Below, piece after piece: positions 46,706-56,977 of a stretch of DNA of 64,000 nucleotides. The notes under the pieces were generated by a model. The model made no database searches. It was not told the origin of the DNA and was given only the letters and a program-made list of their open reading frames with translations. Positions within the stretch are counted from its first letter, which is position 1, and every line of letters begins with the position of its first letter. Source of the DNA: Owenia fusiformis (lineage: Eukaryota > Annelida > Polychaeta > Sabellida > Oweniidae); contig CAIIXF020000008.1 of the NCBI GenBank assembly GCA_903813345.2, positions 29,390,005 to 29,454,004 on the forward strand, written 5' to 3'. Position numbers and translations under genes: made by a program.

Positions 46706-48710
46706 TGTTTGGTTGTTTGCAAGCTAACGAAATATTGATGAAATAGTGATTAATATAATTTATTAAGTAAATTGATCAGAAGTATTTGAATTTATAGTAC
46801 CTACGAAAACATATATTTCGTGAAAAATATCACAGACTCTCGATAGCTAATACATTTTTATAGTCTCAGGGTGTTATTTAGATGGAAATCGGTGTTTGTT
46901 TCAAGGTTACAATGAATGTGTGCAAACCATCTTTTGTTGAAATGCCTTGTTAACTTTATGTAAAGATATTCATTTGCAATAACTTTGTAAAGTACATGTA
47001 GTCATTTAATAAGAGAAATCTTAAATGGATGAATTGTGGTGCCCCAATAAGTGGAGAGTATAAGATTTCTACTTGGCGAATAAATATGAACACTGTTATT
47101 TCAATACAGGATATATCATGCAAAAAAATTGGAGATTGGTTAGCTCATTACATTTGGAAGATCTTAAAGATATTCAATTAGTGGTTCTTACACAGTTTGC
47201 CTCTGAGAATAACAAGGCGTCTGTTGTTGGTAAACATTGGATTTCTTCTAAAAATTCAAAAATTGAAGTAGCATTAAGCGGTTCTTTTGTTTATTGTATT
47301 TTTGAGTTTTTGAGGGCTTCCATTGACATTTAATCATGGGGTTATGGAAATTGTTTTTTCTTGTCAAATTTAACCAGTAATTGCATTATTCATTATGTAG
47401 GCATTTTAGTTTATGTGGACATACCTGAATCGGTGCATTTTCTGTTGTGTTATTGCCAACTCAAGGGTATGATATTGAGAAAAATATCGATTATGATCCT
47501 TTTAGCTGTGATCACTTAGGTTTTCATACTCTACAGCTACTATTTTTATTTGCATTAAACATGTTGAAAATCATCACTCACTATAATATATCAATCAGTT
47601 CTGTTAATCAAAATCAATGTGTTAATATTGAGACAAAATTCAATAAAAAAGTCACATTTGCACTCATTGGAATTGTGCGCTCATTAGAGATAATATTACA
47701 GGTATATGTATTACATTTTTTATATCTCATATACAACAGTAAAACCTGTTTTAGTGCACACCTCTCTCTAGTTATCACCACTTTAGATAGATTTCACATC
47801 GACTCCTGTATATAATCCCATCTAGTTAGAAAATACCTACCGTGAACACTTTTTGTGGCTCAATAGGTGGTCACTATTTACAGGTTTTACAGTATTTGAA
47901 TTTATTGGAATATATGTAAATGTGCCTTTATTTGTGATCGATGTACAATGGACTTGATGTTTCAATACTGAATGCATACATTTTTGGCTTTTGCAAAATA
48001 TATATTGTCACTAGTCCACAGTAGGGGCAATAGGAATTAGCCACATCCAAAAATGGAGACAAAATTAATGTTTATGTTCAGGATTGAAGTGAGTCAACAG
48101 GTACATGTATATGCATAATTATAAAACTTTATAAATCGCTTGATAAAATGAATAGTCACATGGGTTGACCTTGAAATGGCATGTGTAAATAGTTATTTGC
48201 AATAGAAATAAATAAATCCGTACATCAAACTTTCTTTATTAGTTTATTTGGTCCAGACTTGAATACAGCATCAACTCCAAATACTTCAATGTAGTTCAAG
48301 GCCAGCTTTTATCAGAAATTATAACATTAATTAAAACCTCATCTAATCCCAAATACCTTTGAACACGTAAACTTGAACACATAAGGATTCCAACTCCTAA
48401 TTGCTATAGCCAATTCATCTTCGAGAACAAATTTTATTCTATTTGAGAGCCTATATCGGCATGAATTCAAACTGACAGAAAGGTAAAAGGTCGGGCAATT
48501 AATCCAATTCATGAATACCAAAGGATGCTACATCCCGGGTTTAGAGTGTTTTGCATTTCGTTCAGTTTATGGCGCCTCTCACTGGCAAAAGTTAAAATAG
48601 CACTGGTTTCGAGACTATTTAAATACGGGTCAAGGGATGCAGGATAAATGAGTCGGAGGATGATATATCTCCTGGGTTTTATACAGCATTTTATTGTTTT
48701 AAGTTAAAAT
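46706..48710. other. No gene seen
   Basis: AT-rich, mostly unique. Frames such as 47073-47333 and 47447-47815 have no motif, splice context or codon signal I can defend. Around 48530-48640 lies a diverged relative of the 98-bp duplication at 48948. Confidence 0.45.
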
Positions 48711-48879
48711 CTGGGCTGTAGCCGGGATTTGACGGGGGGGGGGGGGTCATTTTTATAAAAATCCAAGGGATTCACTTTTGAAATGGCCAAAAAATGACCA
48801 AAACCCTTGAAAAAGTGCTCAGCTGCATGGTTTTGAAAGCATTTTTGGCAATGGTAGAAGGTCCTGGCTACGGGCCTGT
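48711..48879. mobile_element. Short hAT-type MITE, about 170 bp
   Basis: CTGGGCTGTAGCCGGGATTT at the left and the inverse of CAGGCCCGTAGCCAGGACC at the right. CAGGCCCGTAGCCAGGA-type ends are familiar from hAT MITEs in several invertebrates (recollection). Contains a poly-G run. Confidence 0.55.
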
Positions 48880-48947
48880 TACATAAGTTTGTTAATGATA
48901 GATTCAAACTGATAGCATGGTCGGTCATACGGGGGTCCTATCCTTAA

Positions 48948-49142
48948 ATCCATAAATACTCTGATAGGACGCTGTCCCGGGGTTTTTGTGTCGTTTCGTT
49001 CAGTAAATAGCACTGGTTGCGAGACTATTTTAGTACGTGTTTCGTATCCATATATACTCTGATAGGACGCTGTCCCGGGATTTTCGTGTCGTTTCGTTCA
49101 GTAAATAGCACTGGTTGCGAGACTATTTCAGTACGTGCTTCG
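48948..49142 (+). repeat. 98-bp tandem duplication
   Basis: CTCTGATAGGACGCTGTCCC, GTGTCGTTTCGTTCAGTAAA and TAGCACTGGTTGCGAGACTA occur in both copies with about four differences. A third, older copy is around 48530-48640. Confidence 0.85.
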
Positions 49143-49517
49143 AAAACCATCAGCACGGGTTTAGGAAACCCGGGTTCTGTCAGTGTTTGCCATCGACCCC
49201 TTTCTCCAAACGGGAGGGCATATTTAAAGTATGAAAAAAATTTTAAGAGCATAAAAATGTTGGGCCCTAAAACCAAAAAGGAGGCCAAAATTTTGAAAAT
49301 TTAAGGACTATTTTCTTGATAATTTGGCCTTAAATTAAAAAATAAGGCCTTAAAAGGCCTATTTATGCCAAAAAGCCCATTTATCGGACCCTTAAAATGT
49401 TTTGGCCCAAAAAGTTTTTTGGGTCCAATTTTTTTCTGGGTCCACCAAATGGGGGTGGGGGCTGCCTCCAAGGATCCGCAAGTGAGCGTAGGATATATCT
49501 AGAGTCAATCAATTGTG
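49143..49517. repeat. AAGGCCT-rich block
   Basis: AAAAAATAAGGCCTTAAAAG and CCCATTTAT phrases, flanked by GGGCCC. A similar block is at 53110-53240 beside a CAGGGGCGGATATGGG end, so this is probably part of a hAT-like MITE family. Confidence 0.5.
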
Positions 49518-50478
49518 CAGGGTGGGCCAAAAAAGTAACCCAAACAAATGTAAATTACTCATCATCTAGAATAGGTTTTAAATCATATTTAGCACAATTA
49601 AACCTTGTTCAATGTCCTTTCATTCCACTATTCATTCATGCATTGATGATTCATTCATCAGTCATTCATTCATTGGTTAAATGACCACGGTTTTATGGCT
49701 ATTTTACAAAACATCCTCGAAATGCCGGTCTCATCTTTGGAGGCAACGGTAAATTTGTTCCGACTACATGCTCACAGACATCTGTAATCATCCTTCTTAT
49801 CTCTTGTTTCGACACTCAAATGCTTATCCTAGGGTGTAGCCAGAATTTACCAAGGGGTCAATTTTTCCCCGGTCTGAGGATTCGTTTTGTAGTAATGGGG
49901 GGGGGGGTTAAGGCGAAGGGAATGGGGGTTCATGGCGTAGGCAATGGGGAGTTGTAAAACGGCAACGGTTTCAACACGCCAATCAAATTAAAGAATATAG
50001 GATGCACTCGCATCAAATAGCTAGTTTAAATGCATAATTCATTGTTCGTCGAAAAATCATCATAATTCTGAGAGTGGGGTTCGTTCCCAACCTTTGGTCT
50101 GTTTGTTAAGAAAATAGGGTTGTTCCAGCCGGGGAATTGTTTTATAAAGAAAGGGAGGGAGGGGAATGGGACTTGACACGAGACCCACGAACTCCCTCTC
50201 ACTATGCCTATGCTTCTAGGGTTGTACATGTAGACAATTAATATCTCTGAAATAGCTCCAAAGATAGACAATTCCGGATTCCAACTGTGATTTTTCGAAT
50301 AACAGCAATTTTTTTTAAATGGCCATATTATCGGGAAATAGACTATTTAATTGAAATGAAATTTTGTAGACCAAACGAACATTGAAAAAGGTTTAGTTGT
50401 GCCAAATGTGATTTCAAATCCATTTTGGAAGACGAAGTTATCGGGATTTGTTTGGGTTACCTTTTTTGGCTTTCCCTG
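49518..50478. mobile_element. Long-TIR CAGGGTG-type MITE, about 960 bp
   Basis: CAGGGTGGGCCAAAAAAGTA and CCCAAACAAATG at the left pair with CATTTGTTTGGG-type sequence and TTTTTTGGCTTTCCCTG at the right, followed by TA. TTTAAATCATATTTAGCACA pairs with GTGCCAAATGTGATTTCAAA further in. A GGTGTAGCCAGAATTTACC piece at 49838 suggests another MITE nested inside. Confidence 0.7.
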
Positions 50479-50489
50479 TATCAAAGTAA

Positions 50490-51264
50490 GTCTTAGAACA
50501 ACAATTAACAGAAAATATCATGTTATTACCTTATAATGTTATGGGGTAAAATACTTTTAAAGAGCATAAAGAAGTAATTAAATCATATTCACAGATAAGG
50601 TGGCCCAACTCAAGCCAATCGATCAGAACACAGTATTCCATATCACTGCATTGCCTTATATACCTAACAAACCACCAAAGGTCATTTTTATTCTATCGAG
50701 ACTAACAAAACCGAGCGCCATAATCTGATCAAGTTAATATTTAGGAACAGTTCTCAGGGAATAACAATCCACGAGCTTATGCAGGTTGAATGATTACACT
50801 CTACTATACCTAACACCTCGAAATGCATAAGATACTTTGTTTGTCTAATTGTATTGTTTAGTATATTATTGTAAGTGCCTTAGTAACATATAACACTCAA
50901 CCATTAATAAGGAACATACAAATAAAAAAAAATACATAATCATTACTAATAAGCCAAATGGGTTGCTCATGAACACCAAATGCACGGATATTAGTAGAGT
51001 GATTATACTGTTAATGGTTGTCAATCCATGATACCAACTGACACAAAAGTGACTTGCAAAAAGTTTCCTTGAAAATATATTCTTTAAAGTAATTTCATTA
51101 TTCTTTTAGTGATTGTATAATCTATTTTACAATGTATAGTAATAATCTAAGCCCAAGACCCGATGCACTGTGGCTGCATTCACTCAGGCATGTTGTTTCC
51201 TTTTAAAATTCGATGCTATGCATCTCGTGCAAAGTTTGAAACAACACCGTGGTGTAATGATAAG
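50490..51264. repeat. Weak relative of the 848-bp unit, otherwise empty
   Basis: TATCATGTTATTACCTTATA and TTTTAAAGAGCATAAAGAAG at 50515-50600 resemble the GTATCACGTCATTACC...TTTTTAAAGTCCACAAGGAG part of the satellite unit. Beyond 50620 I see nothing. Confidence 0.35.
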
Positions 51265-51700
51265 TCCAATATGCATTGATAGGCTAGGCAAATGGAAGTT
51301 TAACATCCCAAAAATTGCAACAGTTTTTAAATTAGGCTTATATTGTATATTGATACCAGTTGAAAAACATATCAAAAATATAGAAAAATATATGCAGTGG
51401 ACAAATATGAAATGTCACATTCCAGGTACCCCCTCCAAATTTGAGTATGGGATTGTAAATATTTTTTTATTTCAAAATCGAATACTCTTGTCAACTAAAC
51501 GAGTAATATTATGATAGTTTACTGACATAAAAGCAACTAAAAATTGTTAACCAACTATTTAAGTGCAATAATTGGCATTTCTAGCGCCAAATATCTGAAA
51601 ATAGGCCATCAAATAGCCCAAATTTAATATAACAATGTATTTATTTCTGTATCAATTCATCAGAATTGCATGAAAAATATCAAGGAGGGTATTGAACACC
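51265..51700 (+). repeat. Left arm of a diverged inverted repeat
   Basis: Mirrors 54990-55445: AACATCCCAAAAATTGCAAC, GAAAAACATATCAAAAATAT and TGCAGTGGACAAATATGAAA occur there in inverse. The matching short protein frames on opposite strands are consequences of this repeat. Confidence 0.75.
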
Positions 51701-52149
51701 TGAACATTGTCTTTGATAAGTATCAGGGTCATTAAGTGAATATTGAGCGTGAAAATAATATTTGAAATTTCAATATTTTACCACACCCACTTTTGGGGTG
51801 ACCTTACTTTTGTTTAATTACTTCCAAGATATGTCATATTTGAACTCAATAGCACAACTAAATTATTTGTAAAAGGCTTATTTTGTCCTGAAAACATTTT
51901 TTTTAGGTTTTCAGGAAAGGATTATGTAAAAAAAAAGTAGAAAAACAGCAAATGCCAGGTGAAATATAGGGTAAGCCCTACTTTTAGTTGATAACTGTTA
52001 AATTATCAAATGTTTTTTCCTTTTAAATTCAATTTGATATATGATATACCTTTTCTGGTAAAACAGAGAACGATTTGTTACAATCAGTGGTCAAAAAGTG
52101 TCCTTGAAAAGGCAACAAAATGTTAAATATCCCTGTCCCTGACATCAGT
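51701..52149. other. Interior of the inverted-repeat structure, no gene
   Basis: AT-rich. A GGGGTGACCTTACTTTTGTT segment near 51795 has a rough inverse near 54730, so the arms may extend further. Confidence 0.35.
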
Positions 52150-52714
52150 TTATTAATATGAGCCAAAAAAGGTAACCCAACCAAATGTTTGTTAATAACC
52201 CAGTCATTCAGCATGGGTTTGAAATCATATTTGGCACAATTACCTTGTTCAATGTTCTTTCATTCTACTAAGTGTCATTGATCTATCCTTAATAGTCACG
52301 ATTTTATGGCCATTTACAAAATGTGCTCAAAATATTGAAATGTGCCTAACTGACTGGACATCAATACCACCAGTTTTTTTTTTTATCTGTGGACCTTTTT
52401 TCGATACTAACAACACTTGAAACATTAAAACAAGAGATAAGAATGAAGATGAGAGTCATAACACATGATTTTTATGCTCCTGATTTGAACAACAACGCAC
52501 GATACGTTCAAGTTGGCCTCCAGGCATGACACCCATATTTCATGGCATGGTATAAAATGGCCATAAAATCGTGACCACTAGAGACCACTGAGACTGGGTA
52601 GATTGATAATACATTGACCAAGACTCAATTCTGCCAAATATGACACTAAATCCATGCAGGATGATTGGACTGGATTATTAAGATTTGTTTGGGTTACCTT
52701 TTTGGCTCACCCTG
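52150..52714. mobile_element. CAGGGTGAGCC-type MITE, about 565 bp
   Basis: Left GAGCCAAAAAAGGTAACCCA (CAGGGT cap eroded) pairs with right TGGGTTACCTTTTTGGCTCA + CCCTG, then TA. Inner blocks TTGAAATCATATTTGGCACA and TGCCAAATATGACACTAAAT also pair. The long poly-T at 52374-52383 is internal. Confidence 0.75.
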
Positions 52715-53540
52715 TATTAAGAAAAAATTGTTAATTTTGACTAAGGTGTTCTTAACCACACAGTGATATTGAGAAATGAAATGAAGAAGTTCAACTGAAG
52801 AATGTTGGATTTCAAGATGAAATTCAATAAAAATGAGGAAAAGGTTTCTACATTAATAAATCCTCCTGAGTTAACTAGTGTAACGCAAAGTAAATCCCTG
52901 GTCTTTATACAGGGCCTGGTTCGATTATGTTATGTTCATTATCAAAAATGTAATCTTAACCTTCATATATGTGTCTTACTTATAGAGAGCAAAAATGACT
53001 GCTGATTAAATAAGCTTAATACTATTATGTTGTAACAACAATCAGTTACAACGTCTATCACCAGCCTTCATCAGGGGCGGATATGGGAACCAACAAGGGG
53101 GGGGGCAAATGTCAGGTCTGAGAAAAAAACTTACGCGGAAAAAATTTTAGGGGCCCAAATTTTGAAATATTGAGACCCATTTTCTTCCATTAAAAAATAA
53201 GGCTTTAAAAGGCCCATTTATGACCAAAACCACTTTTCTCTGAGAAAGGGGAGCTGCATTTAGGCAATTGGTACATAGTTTCGTTGCTTATTTCCCAGCC
53301 CAATTATAATGGAGGCAGTTTATTTCCCTCCCACTCCTGGATCTGATGGTACACTCTGTAACTGTGGTATTCCGCAGCATCAGAAAATGGAGGAAGAACA
53401 CGGGGCTGCAATAATTCAGATCTTGCTGCTCTCTTTTAATAGAATTTTAGAAGCCTAAGATAATTTAGGGTTTCACCATTTTTCTACCATAAATTGACAA
53501 AAGAGCATGTTCCTCTGCAATGACAGAGTTGCTTGCATTT
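52715..53540. other. No gene; hAT-like MITE end
   Basis: CAGGGGCGGATATGGGAACC at 53074 followed by poly-G and an AAGGC-rich block looks like the end of a hAT-type MITE. The remaining sequence has only short frames. Confidence 0.4.
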
Positions 53541-53970
53541 CACTGGTTTTCTACTTGTTTACGTTGTAACAAAATGTCGGAACATCGAAGGTTTGATTTT
53601 TCTTTTTCTTTATTTCACACATTGTAGGCAGAATTCCCACAACATTGTTATCACAAACATGTATCAGTATTATATGTTTAAAAAATGTACATATTTGCGA
53701 ACAAATAGTTCAGAAGACAACAGAATCTTCGATTTAATTCCTCACTTAAGTTACATAAACGGTATTTCGATAAACAATTAAGATCTGCACTTTTAACCCA
53801 AACCGTTTATTTAACTTAAGTAAGGAATAAAATCAACAATTCTGTGAGAAAAAAACATCGTGGGGATTCTGCCTACAACGCGTGAAAGAAAGGAAAAAAG
53901 AAATATCATACTTTCGACGTTTAGACATTTTGTTACCGAAACGACAAGCGTAATCGAGCGGATCACCAGT
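53541..53970. mobile_element. Foldback MITE family G, copy 2
   Basis: CACTGG...GTAACAAAATGTCGGAACAT at the left and GTTTAGACATTTTGTTACCG...GATCACCAGT at the right. Internal blocks match copy 1 at 42687-43175, including TTTCACACATTGTAGGCAGA and CGTGGGGATTCTGCCTACAA. It is inserted at the 3' edge of a decayed transposon protein. Confidence 0.8.
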
Positions 53971-54354
53971 TCTTTTGGTAATTTAAAAACAACCGCTTGT
54001 TTTCTCAAGAACTCACTCTTTTTTATCTGCCTCAATGATAGCTTCTTGTCTATGCCATATATAACCTGAATGCGATGTCACACCCCAGAAAAGAAACAAA
54101 ATATTGTCACAGACCACTTTTCCCAAAGACAATCTTATTTCATTTATATTCCAACATTCTGTTTCTTGGGTTGCTGCTTTTGGTTCAGGTTTGAAGAAAA
54201 TGTTGAAGTTTGCGTTTTGTGCATGATAAATGAGAAGCACAAGGAGATCTGTATGAGTACTGTATTTGACACTGGTTTGGACACTTTGGATTGCAGTTTT
54301 CACAATCATCACAATATCTGCATCCGATTCTGAATGCAGGACATGTACACTCAA
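53971..54354 (-). pseudogene. Decayed transposon-associated nuclease-like protein
   Basis: Minus-strand frame of about 113 residues: ESDADIVMIVKTAIQSVQTS, THTDLLVLLIYHAQ, NIFFKPEPKA, CWNINEIRLSLG and ILFLFWGVTS. It matches my memory of a widespread invertebrate protein family, often in mobile elements, with E-G-D-A-D, D-D-T-D-L-L-V-L-L and G-C-D-T-T-S signatures and a proposed PIN/FEN-like nuclease fold. Here the middle acidic motif reads T-H-T-D and the last reads W-G-V-T-S, so the active site is damaged. After a frameshift, SEFLRKQAVVFKLP on the same strand continues the family's pattern, then the foldback element at 53541-53970 cuts it. No upstream part was found. Confidence 0.55.
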
Positions 54355-54989
54355 TGTTTTCCAACCTGACAGACAGAATTACCATCATTCCTATGCACTA
54401 GAATTATATTAATGAAAGACTCCCCAGATATCTGAGATTTTAATGTTCTCTGTCAGTTTAAATTCCGTTTAATAACCATAAATTCGTTTCTACAGCATTA
54501 TACATCCAATTGATACTTCCATAGTAATGTACTCTTATGTAATGATTTATTTATCTGATGAATTTAAATATATGCAAATTTTGTAATTGCGGATTGTAAT
54601 TAATAATAATTTAAACAATATTAAATTCCACAAAAACTACAACTTACATTATTTAGATAAGCCTAGTATAGAGCAGTTAGCAAATACCCTAATATCAGAG
54701 TGGTGATATGTAATTATTCATCAAATAAAAGTGAGGTCACCTTAACATTTCACCTGGTGCAACTAATAATTCCTATTTTTCATACTTATAAGGGTATAAA
54801 CCTTCACAAAACTTGTATTTTAGATGATGACAAGCCTATATAAATGATTTAGATAATACAAATGTGATGCATTGTGGGAGTTAATCATCAAAACTATAGT
54901 CTCCCCTATAGTGGGTTGGGCAAAACTATGAAAATGAAATAATTTTTTTCTTCCTAAGTATACACCCTAGAATTCTGACACTCACCAAA
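54355..54989. other. No gene seen
   Basis: AT-rich sequence between the protein relic and the right inverted arm. A TTTCACCTGGTGCAACT segment near 54750 may pair with GCCAGGTGAAATAT near 51955. Confidence 0.35.
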
Positions 54990-55445
54990 TATGAAGTTCA
55001 TATGAATATGTAACACAATGATTTTTTTCATGCTTTTCTGACAAACTGATCCTAAAATATCTAAATAGATATGTGATAACATGCCTGTTTTGTGGCCTAT
55101 TTTGTTATACTTTGGGGTCAAATGACCAATTACTGGTCTCAAAATTGATTAAAATAATATTTTAATTATTTGTGAATATGTGATCTGTCATAATAAAGCT
55201 TGAATACTTGACTAAAGTATTCCATTTGGGAAGAAAAAAATGTTTCCTACCAATACTCAATTTTGGGGTAGGGTTGTAGGGGGTACCTAGGAAGTGAAAT
55301 TTCATATTTGTCCACTGCATACATTTTTCTATATTTTTGATATGTTTTTCAACTGATATTAATACATAATATAAGACTAATTTAAAAACTGTTGCAATTT
55401 TTGGGATGTTTGGGCCTTTTATGAGACGATTTGCTTGGCCTATGA
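54990..55445 (-). repeat. Right arm of the diverged inverted repeat
   Basis: Inverse of 51265-51700, for example TTTCATATTTGTCCACTGCA, ATATTTTTGATATGTTTTTC and GTTGCAATTTTTGGGATGTT. Together the arms enclose about 3.3 kb with two MITEs and the nuclease-like relic. Confidence 0.75.
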
Positions 55446-55459
55446 GTCCAGGGCTTGTA

Positions 55460-56338
55460 CAACTCCCCTCCATAAGTTTGGCAACCTTTTTTCCCCATTG
55501 AACTAGGTGTAAAAGCCTCTTTACGTTTGAATTTTTATTTACTTAACCGGCGATATAATAACTTATAATATTGATGGAAATGTAACTTGACTTTATTTCC
55601 AATACCTCCAAATTTTCTCAATTTTTTCCTGAATTACAATAGGTCGAAAATTGATGATAAATTTGATGAATTTTTGAAAATCGTCATTCCCATGTAATCC
55701 AATGGGAAATGGAGGGTTCGGGGCAAATCTGAAATCAGGATATATTTTCAGTAAAAGATCCAGCAAAAAATATTTTTGTATAGAAAATTGAATTGTCTAA
55801 CTTTTTTGAACACTAAGTGTTTAGTTTATTTGATGAATATAAAAGTTACAGCGCTTCAAAGTCATTTTTGAAAATAATTTTGCGCATCCTGTGTTATTTC
55901 AATGGGAGAGGTTTTTTGAAAGACAATTTTGACTTTAAAGCCCTATAACTTTGTTGAACCTGAAGAAACATATTATTTTTTTGTTAAATAAAGTTAGCAA
56001 ATTCAATTGCCTGCCTAACTCGTATTTTTTGCAAGGACTCAGATGGATGGATATTCTGTCATATGACTTGCGGCAAACCTACCATTTCCCATTGGTTAAC
56101 ATGGAAATGTCGATTTTCAAAAATTCATCAAATTTATCATCAATTTTCGACCTATTGTAATTGAGGAAAAAATTGAGAAAATTTGGAGGTATTGGAATTA
56201 AGGTCAAATTACGTTCCCATCAATAGTTTATATAAGTATTTTCATCGCAGGTTAAGTAAATAAAAATTCAAAGGTAAAGAGGCTTTAACACGTAGTTCAA
56301 TGGGGGAAAAAAGGTTGCCAAACTTATGGAGGGGAGTG
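55460..56338. mobile_element. Foldback MITE family F, copy 2, 879 bp
   Basis: CAACTCCCCTCCATAAGTTT at the left and the inverse ending GGAGGGGAGTG at the right, with TA at 55458-55459 and 56339-56340. It matches copy 1 (27796-28672) throughout, differing by small indels. A 69-residue frame in it corresponds to a like frame in copy 1 and reflects the repeat only. Confidence 0.85.
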
Positions 56339-56340
56339 TA

Positions 56341-56920
56341 TATTGAATATGTTCATTGTATTAGATAGGCAGTGGCCTCGTTATGATAATGTTCATCAAA
56401 ATCTGATCTTCTGTGTAATTATGATGAGAATATTAGCAATTGCCCCATATGTCTATTTTCAATTAATTTAAATTTTTTCTATTTAATTTATTTCAACCTA
56501 ATTTATTGATTTCATAATTCTTATATAATATACCTTGTAAAATCATGGCGCTATAAAACTAAACAGTGTGTATCGGAATTAAATTACAAAACTAGACTAC
56601 CTTTATACGCACGTATATTTTGTTACATCAAAAGGTATACAATGTAGACAAATATAGAAACATACATTCAGCTATATTAGTAGTTCACATGTCATGGAGA
56701 ATAGAAATAAGTTATTTCATTAGACATTTCTCAAATTATTATTACAAAAGTATGGCGTCAGTATGTTATTGTTTGGTCTTGCGTCAAGACCCTGGACCTC
56801 CCATTCGCGTATAAACTCTGACTCACTTGTAAAGTAGATGAGTGAAAAGGGGCCCATGATCTCCAAGCTTAAGCAAGTTAAACTAGGTACAATACCTATT
56901 TAATCTTTTTGTTTCATTGT
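56341..56920. other. Upstream region and probable intron of gene B
   Basis: No repeat or gene recognised. It ends in TTTTTGTTTCATTGTAG, a good acceptor (AG at 56921-56922) 55 bases before the start codon, in the same relative place as in gene A. Confidence 0.45.
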
Positions 56921-56977
56921 AGATTAAATGAAAAAACAATTATCAACAACGGAAGGAACAAACCATAATATTTCAAC

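Noticed and set aside
47447-47815. 122-residue frame with hydrophobic stretches
   Set aside because: No recognisable domain, no conserved relative in the window, no splice or promoter support; AT-rich chance frames of this size are expected here.
51170-55473. Two similar short proteins on opposite strands (KIATVFKL...VEKHIKNIEK)
   Set aside because: Similarity is explained by the DNA inverted repeat 51265-51700 / 54990-55445; frames shift relative to each other outside the core.
28285-56160. Conserved 69-71-residue frame MLNLKKHI...
   Set aside because: It occurs in both copies of the family F foldback and has different ends in each; it tracks the repeat and not a gene.
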